NCBI GenBank assembly: GCA_048260865.1
Contig: JBLXGN010000003.1
Span: 186,001-250,000, forward strand
Origin: Marinobacterium sp048260865
GTDB taxonomy: Bacteria > Pseudomonadota > Gammaproteobacteria > Pseudomonadales > Balneatricaceae
Direction: 5' to 3'
Length of the DNA: 64,000 nt
Shown: positions 42,327-51,657 of the stretch, piece after piece
Layout: each line of letters opens with the position of its first letter
Position numbering within the stretch: the first letter of the stretch is position 1
Notes under the pieces: model-generated
Databases searched by the model: none
Told to the model about the DNA's origin: nothing
The model's input: the letters and a program-made list of their open reading frames with translations, nothing else
Translations under genes and position numbers: made by a program

Positions 42327-43571
42327 TTACTTTAACACTTGGTCGATCACCAGTGAAACAGGCGCCTCACGGCCTCGCGTCGCAACCGGGCTTTGCGTCC
42401 CTTCCAGATCGCCCGCCTGAGGCTCGGGTTGACCCGAGAGACTGATGCGAGCGCTGATTTCCACTTGATCATGCATCGACAGACGAGCCTGTGGCGCCAT
42501 CGCCATGGCATCTGTCAGTTCCAACTCTAACGGCAGATCCTTTACCTGACGCTTAACAGCCGCCAGCGGCATGCTGCCTCCGACCGGGCGGGCGAAAATA
42601 AACAGCGTCTGTTCGGGATTCACCTGATCCAGCAAGGCCGGGTCCAGACTTACCTGCACCTTGATGCTGGCCAGATTCATCTCGGGCACATCAGGGACGG
42701 GCTGACCGGTCGCGGCCAATTGCTCCTGAGCGCGGGCGATACCGCTGCGCAGCGAATCAGCTGCCGTGCCGTCGGCATTGATCAGTGCCTTGCGCCAGTG
42801 TTCAATGGCAGCGGTGTAGTTTTCCTGCTCAAACGCATCAATACCCAGCAATCCCAAGGCGGCAATTTCATAAGGCTCCAGCGCCAGGGTAGCATTGATC
42901 TGTTCACGCACCTGAGCATCCATGACCGCGTTATTAGCGAAGTACATCGCCTGCGCCAGTTGCCCCATTACACTGGCATACTGCGGGGCATCCTGCGGCA
43001 GGTAATCCAGCACCTTGGCAAAGGCATCACGCCCGGCCGCGTAGTTGCCCATATTCATATGGGTATTGGCCAGCAGGTACCAACCTTCAGGATTTTCCGG
43101 ACTCGCCGCCAGCTCTTGCTCCAGAGAGGCGATTGCCTGCTCCATGCTCATCTGGCCATTGAAACCCGGCGGTGTGTTCAGAGCAATATCCAGGTCCGCA
43201 GCACGACCCAGGTGGTTATACAGACCCAGCGCAGCAGCCGGAATCATCAGCGCCAACAGGGTGACCGTGACCAGCTGCGTCTGCCCTACACGCGTGCGCT
43301 TGGGCGTTTCTGCTTCAGGCTCGTCTTCTGCATCAATCAGCAGGTTACGCTCCAGCTCCAATTTAAGAGTGGCAAATTCCTGCTCCGCAAGAGTGCCCTG
43401 GCGACGCTCAATTTCCAGTTCTTCCAGTCGCTCGCGGAAAATATCGATGTTCTGCTGACGGCGCTCTGTAGCCTCGCTGCGCGCAAGACGCTGATGACGT
43501 ACCACCGGCGCAAACATGAACGCAATCGCGATCAGTGTCAGAACGGCGATACCGATCCAGAGTATACTCAT
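42327..43571 (-). CDS. ccmI: Cytochrome c biogenesis protein CcmI
   Basis: Chaperones apocytochrome c to the heme ligation complex. 414 residues: two membrane helices near 1-20 and about 100-120 flanking a coiled cytoplasmic loop, then a periplasmic TPR region (NPEGWYLLANTHMNMGNYAA; EPYEIAALGLLGIDAFEQEN) and a C-terminal beta-rich part. The ATG overlaps the ccmH stop. It is the final ccm gene of the operon. Confidence 0.92.
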   Translation of the reverse strand: MSILWIGIAVLTLIAIAFMFAPVVRHQRLARSEATERRQQNIDIFRERLEELEIERRQGTLAEQEFATLKLELERNLLIDAEDEPEAETPKRTRVGQTQLVTVTLLALMIPAAALGLYNHLGRAADLDIALNTPPGFNGQMSMEQAIASLEQELAASPENPEGWYLLANTHMNMGNYAAGRDAFAKVLDYLPQDAPQYASVMGQLAQAMYFANNAVMDAQVREQINATLALEPYEIAALGLLGIDAFEQENYTAAIEHWRKALINADGTAADSLRSGIARAQEQLAATGQPVPDVPEMNLASIKVQVSLDPALLDQVNPEQTLFIFARPVGGSMPLAAVKRQVKDLPLELELTDAMAMAPQARLSMHDQVEISARISLSGQPEPQAGDLEGTQSPVATRGREAPVSLVIDQVLK

Positions 43572-44089
43572 TGATCTTTTTCCTGTTGCAATAGCTTGTT
43601 CAGGCGCTCCGCCTCTTCCGGCGTGAGGCTTTCACTGGGGCGATAGCTCTCATCTTGCGCAGACTGAGTGGAAACGGCAGCCGGTGTATTCATGGCCTGT
43701 CGATTCCTGCGGCTCCGGCTGATCAGGATCACCACCAGAATGCCGATACCCAGCAACACAAAGGGGCCATACCACAGCAGCCAGGTCGTGGCAGTCACAC
43801 GTGGACGGTAGAGCACGAACTCGCCATAGCGGGTCACCATGAAGTCGATGATGCTGTCGTCCGGTTCACCGGCTTCCACCATACGGTGCACTTCACGGCG
43901 CAGGTCCGCTGCCAGCGGTGCGTCCGAATCAGCGATATTCTGGTTCTGACACTTCGGGCAGCGCAGTTCACCGGTTAACTGGTGAAAGCGTTCTGCATTC
44001 TGGTCATTGGAAAACTCGTAGGCATCAATCGCGGCTGAAGCCGTGAGTGGCGCCAATAGCAGCAGCCAAAGGCAGAGTTGTCTGATCAT
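43568..44089 (-). CDS. ccmH: Cytochrome c maturation thiol reductase CcmH (CcmL)
   Basis: 173 residues: signal peptide (LWLLLLAPLTASAA), then the redox motif LRCPKCQNQNIADSDA that keeps apocytochrome cysteines reduced, and a C-terminal membrane helix near 103-125. The short single-domain form; the TPR domain fused to it in E. coli is the separate CcmI here. Confidence 0.94.
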   Translation of the reverse strand: MIRQLCLWLLLLAPLTASAAIDAYEFSNDQNAERFHQLTGELRCPKCQNQNIADSDAPLAADLRREVHRMVEAGEPDDSIIDFMVTRYGEFVLYRPRVTATTWLLWYGPFVLLGIGILVVILISRSRRNRQAMNTPAAVSTQSAQDESYRPSESLTPEEAERLNKLLQQEKDQ

Positions 44090-44643
44090 CCCTGCGTCTC
44101 CGTACGAACCTGCTGCATCACCTGCTGCAGGGTCTTCCAGACGTTGGCATCAACAGCACCTACGTGTCGATAACGAACACGGCCTTCGGCATCCAGCACA
44201 TAGGTTTCAGGTGCACCATAGACGCCCATATCCAGACCCAGAGTGCCGTCCTGATCCAGTACAACTGCCTTGTACGGATTCAGGTAGCGACGCAGCCATT
44301 CGCGGGCCTTGCCAGGCTCATCCTTGTAATTAATGCCATAGATGGTGATGCCCTCATCCTGCGCCAGGCGGTTGAGGAAACCATGCTCTTCCTTACACGT
44401 CGGACACCAGGTCGCCCAGACATTCAGCAGTGACACTTCACCTCTGAGGTCAGCCGGGGTCAGCATCGTACCGGGCTCTGTCAGTGACGGCAGTTCAAAT
44501 GCCGGTAACGGGCGCTTCTTCTCGGCCAACTCGGAAGGCAGCTCGGTCGGGTCCAGTGACAGACCACGCCAGAGGAAAATGCCCAGTACCAGAAAGATTA
44601 CCAGTGGGATAAAGGCAAACAGCTTACGGTTATTCATCTTCAC
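44086..44643 (-). CDS. ccmG: Thiol:disulfide interchange protein CcmG (DsbE)
   Basis: 185 residues: N-terminal membrane anchor (LFAFIPLVIFLVLGIFLWRG), thioredoxin fold with active site WATWCPTCKEEH near 74 and the cis-Pro loop GAPETYVLD. It passes reducing power from DsbD/CcdA to the CcmH-apocytochrome path in the periplasm. Overlaps ccmH by four bases. Confidence 0.95.
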   Translation of the reverse strand: MKMNNRKLFAFIPLVIFLVLGIFLWRGLSLDPTELPSELAEKKRPLPAFELPSLTEPGTMLTPADLRGEVSLLNVWATWCPTCKEEHGFLNRLAQDEGITIYGINYKDEPGKAREWLRRYLNPYKAVVLDQDGTLGLDMGVYGAPETYVLDAEGRVRYRHVGAVDANVWKTLQQVMQQVRTETQG

Positions 44644-44652
44644 CTCTCAGCA

Positions 44653-46614
44653 TCAGGCCGCTACGGCCGCACGACGTTTGCGGTAGCGCGGATCAGACGC
44701 CGCCAGCAGGCCACCAAAGGTCATCAACAGACCACCCAGCCAGAGCCAGCGTACATAGGGTTTGTACTGCACACGCACGGCCCAGGCTCCGTTTTCAAGC
44801 GGTTCACCCAACGCCACGTAGAGATCACGCGTAAAGCCGGGATCGATCGCCGCCTCGGTCATCACATTACCGCGTGCGGTGTAGAGACGCTTTTCCGGAT
44901 GCATTTCAGTGTAGGGCTGACCATTGCGCAGGACACGAATCTGGCCCTGATCCGAGGTGTAGTTAGGACCTTCTACATGCTGGTTACCATCGTAAATGAA
45001 GGTGTACTCACGGAAGCTGATGGAGTCACCCTTCTGCATGCGCAGGTCACGCTGTTCGCTGTAGATCGATACCAGCGCCACACCCACGACCAGTACGGCC
45101 ACACCCAAGTGCGCCAGCACCATGCCGTAGTAGCTTCGGCTTTGCTTAAACAGGCCGGCCAGCTTTTCACGACGGTGACGCAGACGATTGGAGAGATCCC
45201 GCACACCACTGAGCACAACCCACCAGGCCAGTACCAGACCCGCGGTCACCCAGGGCTGAAGCTCTTTGGCAAACAGCCAGGTTGTACCTACACCCAGAAG
45301 CAGTGCAACCACACCCGGCAGCCAGAGCTGCTGAACCAGCATGCTCACGTCCATCTGCTTCCAGCGACTGATCACACCAAAGCCCATGAAGACCATCAGA
45401 ATCGCCATCAACGGCACAAACAACGCGTTGAAGTACGGTGGCCCCACTGAGAGTTTACCCATGCCCAGTGCATCAACAATCAGAGGATAAATGGTCCCCA
45501 GCAGTACCATGGCACAGGACACCACCAGGAGTACGTTATTCACCAGCAAGAGGCTCTCGCGCGACAACAGTCCAAAACTGGACTCGCTGCGCATCTGACC
45601 AGCACGCAGGGCATACAGCAACAAGGAACCGCCGATCACCACCGCCAGCATGACCAAAATAAACAGACCACGCTCAGGGTCGGAGGCGAAGGCATGTACA
45701 GATGTCAGTACACCGGAACGTACCAGGAAGGTACCCAGCAGACTGAGCGAGAAGGCGAAGATCGCCAGCAACACGGTCCAGCTTTTGAATACGCCACGCT
45801 TTTCAGTAACCGCCAGACTGTGAATCAGTGCGGTACCGACCAGCCAGGGCATCAGGGAAGCATTTTCCACCGGGTCCCAGAACCACCAGCCACCCCAGCC
45901 CAGCTCGTAATAGGCCCACCAGCTGCCCAGCGCGATACCCAGGGTCAGAAACGCCCAGGCAACCGATGTCCAGGGACGTGACCAGCGTGCCCAGGCAGCG
46001 TCCAAACGTCCGCTCAGCAGGGCTGCAATCGCAAAGGCAAAGGATACTGCGAAGCCCACATAACCCATGTACAGCATCGGCGGATGCACGATCAAACCGA
46101 AGTCCTGCAGCAGCGGGTTAAGGTCAGCGCCTTCCTGCGGGAAGGCCGGCAGGTGACGTTCGAAGGGGCTGGAAGTAAACAGGATGAAGAGATAGAAGCC
46201 GATCGAAATCCAGCCCATCACCGCCAGTACACGGGCAATAATATCCTGTGGCAGGTTTTGGCTTTTAATCGCTACTGCCAATGTCCAGGCGGACAGAATC
46301 AACGCCCAAAGCAGCAACGACCCCTCATGACCACCCCAGACGGCGCTCAGGCGGAAATACCAGGGTAACGCCGAGTTGGAATTACTGGCGACATAAGCGA
46401 CAGAGAAATCGTTATACAGGAAGGACCAGCTCAGACAGATAAAACTGAACAGGGTGAACAGGAACATGCCTTTACTCAGGGGACGAGCAAAACTCATCCA
46501 AAGCACATTGCCGCGCGTTGCCCCTATGAGAGGTACCACCGCAAGCAGTACAGACAAGCACAGAGCCAGAATCAGGGAAAATTCGCCCAGCTCAGGAACG
46601 ACCAAGTCGATCAT
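44653..46614 (-). CDS. ccmF: Heme lyase subunit CcmF
   Basis: A 653-residue multi-spanning membrane protein of the cytochrome c heme ligase. The periplasmic WWD motif reads GWGGWWFWDPVENASLMPW (near 230), and conserved His residues are seen in VWGGHEGSLLLW and LIVHPPMLYMGY. It receives heme from holo-CcmE and joins it to apocytochrome with CcmH and CcmI. Its start overlaps the ccmE stop. Confidence 0.96.
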   Translation of the reverse strand: MIDLVVPELGEFSLILALCLSVLLAVVPLIGATRGNVLWMSFARPLSKGMFLFTLFSFICLSWSFLYNDFSVAYVASNSNSALPWYFRLSAVWGGHEGSLLLWALILSAWTLAVAIKSQNLPQDIIARVLAVMGWISIGFYLFILFTSSPFERHLPAFPQEGADLNPLLQDFGLIVHPPMLYMGYVGFAVSFAFAIAALLSGRLDAAWARWSRPWTSVAWAFLTLGIALGSWWAYYELGWGGWWFWDPVENASLMPWLVGTALIHSLAVTEKRGVFKSWTVLLAIFAFSLSLLGTFLVRSGVLTSVHAFASDPERGLFILVMLAVVIGGSLLLYALRAGQMRSESSFGLLSRESLLLVNNVLLVVSCAMVLLGTIYPLIVDALGMGKLSVGPPYFNALFVPLMAILMVFMGFGVISRWKQMDVSMLVQQLWLPGVVALLLGVGTTWLFAKELQPWVTAGLVLAWWVVLSGVRDLSNRLRHRREKLAGLFKQSRSYYGMVLAHLGVAVLVVGVALVSIYSEQRDLRMQKGDSISFREYTFIYDGNQHVEGPNYTSDQGQIRVLRNGQPYTEMHPEKRLYTARGNVMTEAAIDPGFTRDLYVALGEPLENGAWAVRVQYKPYVRWLWLGGLLMTFGGLLAASDPRYRKRRAAVAA

Positions 46615-47072
46615 TTGTTAAACTCCTGACCTTCAGGCATCGGCATCTTGCCCGCTTTTTCCAGCGCTTCAGCAACTTCCGGTGGCATGTAGTTTTCATC
46701 GTGTTTGGCCAGGACTTCAACCGCATTCAACACACCCTTATCGTTCAGAGAGCCCTGAGCGACTATGCCCTGTCCTTCACGGAACAGGTCCGGCAGGATA
46801 CCGGTGTATTCCACCGTTACGGTTTTGTCGTAGTCGGTAATATCAAAGCGCACAAAAAGTGAGTTCGGATCGCGCTGGACGCTGCCATCCACCACCATGC
46901 CTCCGGCACGGATACGGGTATCCTGAGGCGCTTCGCCCGCTGCAATCTGAGTTGGGGAATAGAACAGGTTGATATTTTGGCTCAGTGCGAACATGGTCAG
47001 CCCCACAGCGACACTGACGCCGACAACGATAAATAAAACGATGATCAGGCGCTGTTTGCGTTTCGGTGTCAT
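46611..47072 (-). CDS. ccmE: Heme chaperone CcmE
   Basis: 153 residues: N-terminal anchor helix (LIIVLFIVVGVSVAVGLTMF), OB-fold with RAGGMVVDGSVQRD and FDITD, and the covalent heme-binding His in LAKHDENYMPPEV (near 125). It carries heme in the periplasm from CcmABCD to CcmF. Overlaps ccmD and ccmF by four bases each. Confidence 0.96.
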   Translation of the reverse strand: MTPKRKQRLIIVLFIVVGVSVAVGLTMFALSQNINLFYSPTQIAAGEAPQDTRIRAGGMVVDGSVQRDPNSLFVRFDITDYDKTVTVEYTGILPDLFREGQGIVAQGSLNDKGVLNAVEVLAKHDENYMPPEVAEALEKAGKMPMPEGQEFNK

Positions 47073-47251
47073 TGAGTACTCTCCTCACGGCGCAGACGGC
47101 GTTTCTGCTCCGCCAGCAAGCGGTTACGTTGCAACCAGGGCAATACCAGGTTCATCAATATGACGGCGACGCCCAATCCATAGCTAAGCCAGACATAGAG
47201 CCCGTGGCCACCCATGGCCAGAAACTCGGAAAAACTGCTAAAACTCACCAC
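47069..47251 (-). CDS. ccmD: CcmD, small subunit of the heme release complex
   Basis: 60 residues with one membrane helix (GLYVWLSYGLGVAVILMNLV) and a basic C-terminal tail (RNRLLAEQKRRLRREE), typical of CcmD. It stabilises the CcmC-CcmE interaction and release of holo-CcmE by CcmAB. It starts four bases after ccmC ends. Confidence 0.93.
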   Translation of the reverse strand: MVSFSSFSEFLAMGGHGLYVWLSYGLGVAVILMNLVLPWLQRNRLLAEQKRRLRREESTQ

Positions 47252-47255
47252 AACC

Positions 47256-48011
47256 TCACTGTTTGCTCAGGAGTTCACGCACCCAGCCGGTGCGTCGCTC
47301 ACGCCATACGATTTCATTGCGCAGTCGCATCATCAGACAGACCGCAAACAGACAGTAGAAACCCACCACCATTATCAGCAGTGGTACCCACATCTCGGCA
47401 GGCATGGCCGGCTTTTCCGTCAATTTGAACGTGGCCGGCTGGTGCAGTGTGTTCCACCACTCCACTGAATACTTAATGATCGGGATATTAACGACCCCCA
47501 CCAGCGACAAAACCGCCGATGCCTGCGCAGCAGTGGACTCGTTTTCGATGGCAGAGTTCAATGCCATCACTCCGAGATAGAGGAAAAACAGAATCAGCAT
47601 GGAGGTCAGGCGCGCATCCCAGACCCACCAGGAGCCCCAGGTTGGCTTGCCCCAGATCGCACCTGTAGCCAGTGCCAGCACCGCCATGGTTGCGCCGATA
47701 GGTGCTGCGCTCTTGAGCACCATATCGGCCACTTTCATTCTCCAGATCAAGGCGATAGCACCTGCCACAGCCATCATCATATAGGCCGATTGCGCCAGAA
47801 TAGCGGCAGGCACGTGCAGGTAAATTATGCGGAAACTGTTACCCTGCTGGTAATCGGCCGGTGCAAACAGCAGCGCCCAGATGGTTCCACCAATTAAAGC
47901 CAGGCCTGCAACAAGAGCAAACCAGGGCAGGAGCTTACCGGTGATCTGGTAACACCAGCGCGGTGAGGCCAGCTGGTAGAACCAGCGCGGCATCCAATTT
48001 TTTTCCGCCAT
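47256..48011 (-). CDS. ccmC: Heme handling protein CcmC
   Basis: 251 residues with six membrane helices and the WWD motif TWGSWWVWDARLTSML near 125; periplasmic His residues in RIIYLHVPAAI and NTLHQPATFKL bind heme. It attaches heme to CcmE. Confidence 0.96.
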   Translation of the reverse strand: MAEKNWMPRWFYQLASPRWCYQITGKLLPWFALVAGLALIGGTIWALLFAPADYQQGNSFRIIYLHVPAAILAQSAYMMMAVAGAIALIWRMKVADMVLKSAAPIGATMAVLALATGAIWGKPTWGSWWVWDARLTSMLILFFLYLGVMALNSAIENESTAAQASAVLSLVGVVNIPIIKYSVEWWNTLHQPATFKLTEKPAMPAEMWVPLLIMVVGFYCLFAVCLMMRLRNEIVWRERRTGWVRELLSKQ

Positions 48012-48029
48012 AACGTCTCTTTATTAGTC

Positions 48030-48743
48030 TTAACTACTCATGGATATTCGCAGTGCAGCGCTGATCGCCAGCGGTGCAAGACCCAGTGCCAGAGCCAACA
48101 AGGCACCCAAAAGCGCCAAATAGCCTCCCAGCGGCAAGCCGGTCACGGCAGCCTGCACAGCACTGGAGCCAAAAATCAGTACCGGTATGTAAAGGGGCAA
48201 CACCAGCAGAGAGATCAATACCCCTCCCTTGCGCAAGCCAACCGTCAAGGCTGCGCCAATAGCACCCACCAGACTCAGGGTGGGCGTTCCCAGCAACAAG
48301 CTCAGCATCAGTCCGGGCATACCATCGGCTGGTAAAAACAACATCATGCCCAGCAACGGCGCCATCAGTGTCAGAGCCAACCCCGTCACACTCCAGTGTG
48401 CCAAGACCTTGGCCAGCACTACAACAAACAGTGGCTGTGGACTCAGCAACAACTGCTCCAGCGAGCCATCTTCAAAGTCTGACCGAAACAGGGCGTCCAT
48501 TGACAACAATGTCGCCAGCAATGCGGCCACCCATACAACGCCCGGCGCCAACTGAGACAAAAAGCCCGGTTCAGGACTAACGCCCAATGGAAACAAAGTG
48601 GCCACCATCAGGAAGAAGATCAATGGGTTAACCAGATCACTCTTGCGGCGAAACGACAGCAAATACTCCCGTCGACAGGTCGCCCAGAACAATCCCAACA
48701 GGCTTTGCTGCCGCGGCTCACCGGGGTTAGTCAGCATTGTCAT
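48030..48743 (-). CDS. ccmB: Heme exporter permease CcmB
   Basis: 237 residues, about six membrane helices, with FWATCRREYLLSFRRKSDLV at the N-terminus and LPLYIPVLIFGSSAV near 183 as family marks. With CcmA it forms the ABC-type complex that releases holo-CcmE from CcmCD. ATG 48743 gives an ATGA overlap with ccmA and has GGGAA seven bases upstream; ATG 48737 is possible. Confidence 0.94.
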   Translation of the reverse strand: MTMLTNPGEPRQQSLLGLFWATCRREYLLSFRRKSDLVNPLIFFLMVATLFPLGVSPEPGFLSQLAPGVVWVAALLATLLSMDALFRSDFEDGSLEQLLLSPQPLFVVVLAKVLAHWSVTGLALTLMAPLLGMMLFLPADGMPGLMLSLLLGTPTLSLVGAIGAALTVGLRKGGVLISLLVLPLYIPVLIFGSSAVQAAVTGLPLGGYLALLGALLALALGLAPLAISAALRISMSS

Positions 48744-49381
48744 TGTGAAGTTCCCGCACATTGGTCCAGGTTGATTTTACGTACGGGCCCACGGATACCC
48801 AGTTCATGGTGCGTGGTCAGAATCACGCTGCCGCCCTGCTGGGCGTGGCGTAACAACAACGCTTCTTTGGCTGCCACCCCCCGTTTATCAATGGCCGTAA
48901 AGGGTTCATCCAGAATCCATAAGGGTGCGCGACTCAGATACAGGCGAGCCAAACTCACCCTGCGGTTTTGCCCTGCGGATAACGAATGACAGGGCACATC
49001 TTCAAAACCACGCAACCCGACCTGCTCCAACGCCTGATCGATAGCCTCTGCATCAATGGCAGGGCTCAGAGCGGCATACCAGCGCAGGTTTTCCTGTGGT
49101 GAAAGGACTGCTTTTACCCCAGCCTGATGGCCGAAATAAAGCAGGTTTCGGCAAAAGTCCTCACGCACTTCAGACACAGGTTCGCCACGCCAGAAGATAT
49201 CGCCCTCGTAGTTGCGCGAAAGGCCGCTGAGAATACGCAGCAACGTGGTTTTGCCACTGCCGTTCTGACCTTCGATCTGAACGATTTCACCCGGTGAGAT
49301 TGAAAATCCCAAGCGATTGAACAGTACTCGGTCGTCACGTTCACAGAAGAGGTTTTGCACGGTTAACAGCTGATCTGCCAC
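48740..49381 (-). CDS. ccmA: Cytochrome c biogenesis ATPase CcmA
   Basis: 213 residues: Walker A GQNGSGKTTLLR near 38, signature LSAGQNRRVSLARL near 132 and Walker B LWILDEPFTAID near 153. It supplies ATP hydrolysis for holo-CcmE release. A GTG at 49381 with AAGGG eight bases before it is chosen as start; the frame opens 150 bases further upstream but that part resembles no family sequence and would overlap the promoter. First gene of ccmABCDEFGHI. Confidence 0.93.
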   Translation of the reverse strand: MADQLLTVQNLFCERDDRVLFNRLGFSISPGEIVQIEGQNGSGKTTLLRILSGLSRNYEGDIFWRGEPVSEVREDFCRNLLYFGHQAGVKAVLSPQENLRWYAALSPAIDAEAIDQALEQVGLRGFEDVPCHSLSAGQNRRVSLARLYLSRAPLWILDEPFTAIDKRGVAAKEALLLRHAQQGGSVILTTHHELGIRGPVRKINLDQCAGTSQ

Positions 49382-49432
49382 GCTTGGACCCTTTAAAAAA
49401 CGGACTCTTGGTCGATAATGAACAAATGGGCC

Positions 49433-49462
49433 ATTATATACAGAATGCCCACTCAGCGTCAG
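49433..49462 (-). promoter_or_regulatory. Sigma-70 promoter of the ccm operon
   Basis: Read leftward: CTGACG (49462-49457), 18-base spacer, perfect TATAAT (49438-49433). The start site would be near 49426, leaving a leader of about 45 bases before the ccmA GTG. Confidence 0.6.
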
Positions 49463-49491
49463 GCTCAACTTTTGCAGGAAGGACAGGGCTC

Positions 49492-51657
49492 TTGTTACCC
49501 CCAACCACAGTCCCAAACAGTGCGACCTCAACCAGCAGCACGACCACTCAGTCTCCGTCGGCCAGTTCAGGACTACCTGCTGCAGGCAGCGAGATTCAGG
49601 CGGTAGTCCGCAGTGTTGCCAGTGGTGACACCTCTGGTCAGGTGTTTCGTATTCAGGTCGAGGCCAACAACCGGCTGTTGGAGCTGATCACCCGCGCCCC
49701 CCTTTCAAACGGGGATCGTATCAATCTGTCCCGTAGTCCCAGTGGGGAGTTGCAGATTCAACTGCCCACCCAGAGCAATCCACAGACACAAACGCCTGCC
49801 AACACGGGTGCCAATCTCAATCGAATTGTGCTCAATGTAGCCCAGCAAAACAGCGCGCAGATCATGCAATCCCTGCCATTGAATACCCCCAGGCAGGCAC
49901 AGGTCATGCAGTCGACCCCTATGACGGCCAGCCCTCAGCCGGCTCCCGCCAGCAGTGGCAGTGGGGCACCTACTCCAACACCGGGTACACCCAGTAATTC
50001 AAGCCCGCCGGGCAGCAGCCAGGCAGGCCCCTCTCAAGGTGGAGGCAGTAGTGCCAGCGCGGCCAATGTCTCTTCTAATGTAAATACGGCAAAGCCAACA
50101 CCTGCCGCTCCTGCTCAAACAGCTGGCACGACCAATACATCCAGTCAGGCAGCCCCCACGCAGAGCGGAACTGCCTCATCCGCCCCGCCTCAGGCGCAAG
50201 GATCGGCTCAGGCACAACCCCAGACGCCACCTGCATCGTCTGGCCCAGCAGCAAACAACCCGCCTGCAGCCAAGGCGGTGCTCTACCAGGCACAGATCAG
50301 CCAAATCAATGCGATGCCGACACCTGCACCGACTACAGCAACGGCCTCCCCACCGAGTACACCCGCTTCGACGAACAACGCCAGCCAAGCACCCGGACAG
50401 GCAGCGACGTCACAAACAGGGGGCACAGCTAATGCGACTCAAACCCCTGCTCCGTCTGCCGGTTCCTCTGCCGGATCTCCTCAAGCGAACACCACATCAG
50501 GCTCTGGTAACCAGGTATCCAGCACAACGGGCACACCCCAAAGTCAGACTCAGGGACAAGCCTCAACAACCACAACAGGCACACGTGAGAGCACGACCGG
50601 AGCACCAACGGTTCCTCTGACACAAAAAAGCCAGCAACTGGCGCGCAGTCTCAGCATGCAGCAGCCGGTGGCAAAGCCTGTTCAGCACCAGGTACAACTC
50701 AGCCTGGCTGGCGAGCGCATCAACCTGATCAGCCCTCGCCCACTCATGGTTGGGCAGCAGGTTTTGCTGACGCGCACCGATAATCAGCAGGTCAGCCTGT
50801 CGCCCCTGCCTCAGCTGCAAACCCCGGTACAATCCAGTGTTCAGCTTCCCGCGGTACAGCAGGCACTGCGCGACGCCCTGCCGCAACAGATTCCATTCGG
50901 CGATGCGCTCAACCAACTGGTGCAATTGAGTCAGAGCCCGGCCGCACGCAATCAAAGTGCCGTTAACCAGCTGGTGCAGTCCATGTTAAGTCTGTTTGGT
51001 GTCAGCCCCGGCAGCGAGGATGCCGGTGAAGCGGTCAAGCGAAACCTGCAGCAGGGAGGTCTGCTGACCGAGGCACGACTTGGACAGCCAGGCGCCGATA
51101 AGGCAGCACCTCAGGCGGACCTCAAGCAGCAACTGGGACAATTACTCAAGGCAGCCGAGCAACTGCCTGAAGGCGCACGCCAGCAGATGACGCGACTGGT
51201 CGATGCGCTTCAGGCGCGCTCTACGAGTCAACAGGTCAGCAGTCTTCAGGCCTGGAAAGATCAGCCTGACGGGTCAATGGAAAGGGTCTATCGACTTGAC
51301 CTGCCCATCCGTCAGGCTGAACGTTTTGACAATGCTGAGCTCACGATTACCGAGCGTAGAGAGCGCCAACCGGATGGCGATATGCTGTCACTTTGGAACG
51401 CGGCCCTGCACTTCGATCTGGATGAGCATGGCAGTGTCGATGCCCGTTTGAGCCTGCAGGAGGGCTGGCGGTTGCAATTACAGTTCTGGGCAGAAGAGCC
51501 TCAGACACAGACGTTGATCAATACGCGTTTGGCACCCTTTACAGACACTCTGCATCAGCAGGGTTTTCTGGTCGAAAATGTCCAGGTGCTTGCCGGACGC
51601 CCCAGCCAGCCGGAACTCACGACCGTTCAACGTCGCTTGGTGGATGTACACACATGA
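49492..51657 (+). CDS. FliK-like flagellar hook-length control protein
   Basis: About 721 residues. The N-terminal two thirds is low-complexity Ala/Gln/Pro/Ser/Thr sequence, as in the ruler part of FliK. The final ~110 residues (LPIRQAERFDNAELTITERR; SLWNAALHFDLDEHGSVDAR; a final beta/alpha unit ending QVLAGRP) match the C-terminal FliK domain that contacts FlhB. It is followed with ATGA overlap by an FlhB-C-terminal-like gene, supporting a role in export substrate switching. A second FliK may exist elsewhere. The start is uncertain: TTG 49492 has AGGAAGG nine bases upstream, whereas ATG 49426 has no ribosome site and lies next to the ccm promoter. Confidence 0.7.
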   Translation: MLPPTTVPNSATSTSSTTTQSPSASSGLPAAGSEIQAVVRSVASGDTSGQVFRIQVEANNRLLELITRAPLSNGDRINLSRSPSGELQIQLPTQSNPQTQTPANTGANLNRIVLNVAQQNSAQIMQSLPLNTPRQAQVMQSTPMTASPQPAPASSGSGAPTPTPGTPSNSSPPGSSQAGPSQGGGSSASAANVSSNVNTAKPTPAAPAQTAGTTNTSSQAAPTQSGTASSAPPQAQGSAQAQPQTPPASSGPAANNPPAAKAVLYQAQISQINAMPTPAPTTATASPPSTPASTNNASQAPGQAATSQTGGTANATQTPAPSAGSSAGSPQANTTSGSGNQVSSTTGTPQSQTQGQASTTTTGTRESTTGAPTVPLTQKSQQLARSLSMQQPVAKPVQHQVQLSLAGERINLISPRPLMVGQQVLLTRTDNQQVSLSPLPQLQTPVQSSVQLPAVQQALRDALPQQIPFGDALNQLVQLSQSPAARNQSAVNQLVQSMLSLFGVSPGSEDAGEAVKRNLQQGGLLTEARLGQPGADKAAPQADLKQQLGQLLKAAEQLPEGARQQMTRLVDALQARSTSQQVSSLQAWKDQPDGSMERVYRLDLPIRQAERFDNAELTITERRERQPDGDMLSLWNAALHFDLDEHGSVDARLSLQEGWRLQLQFWAEEPQTQTLINTRLAPFTDTLHQQGFLVENVQVLAGRPSQPELTTVQRRLVDVHT

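Noticed and set aside
42720..43574. 284-codon open frame opposite ccmI
   Set aside because: Antisense to a complete ccmI with coupled start and stop codons; no motif.
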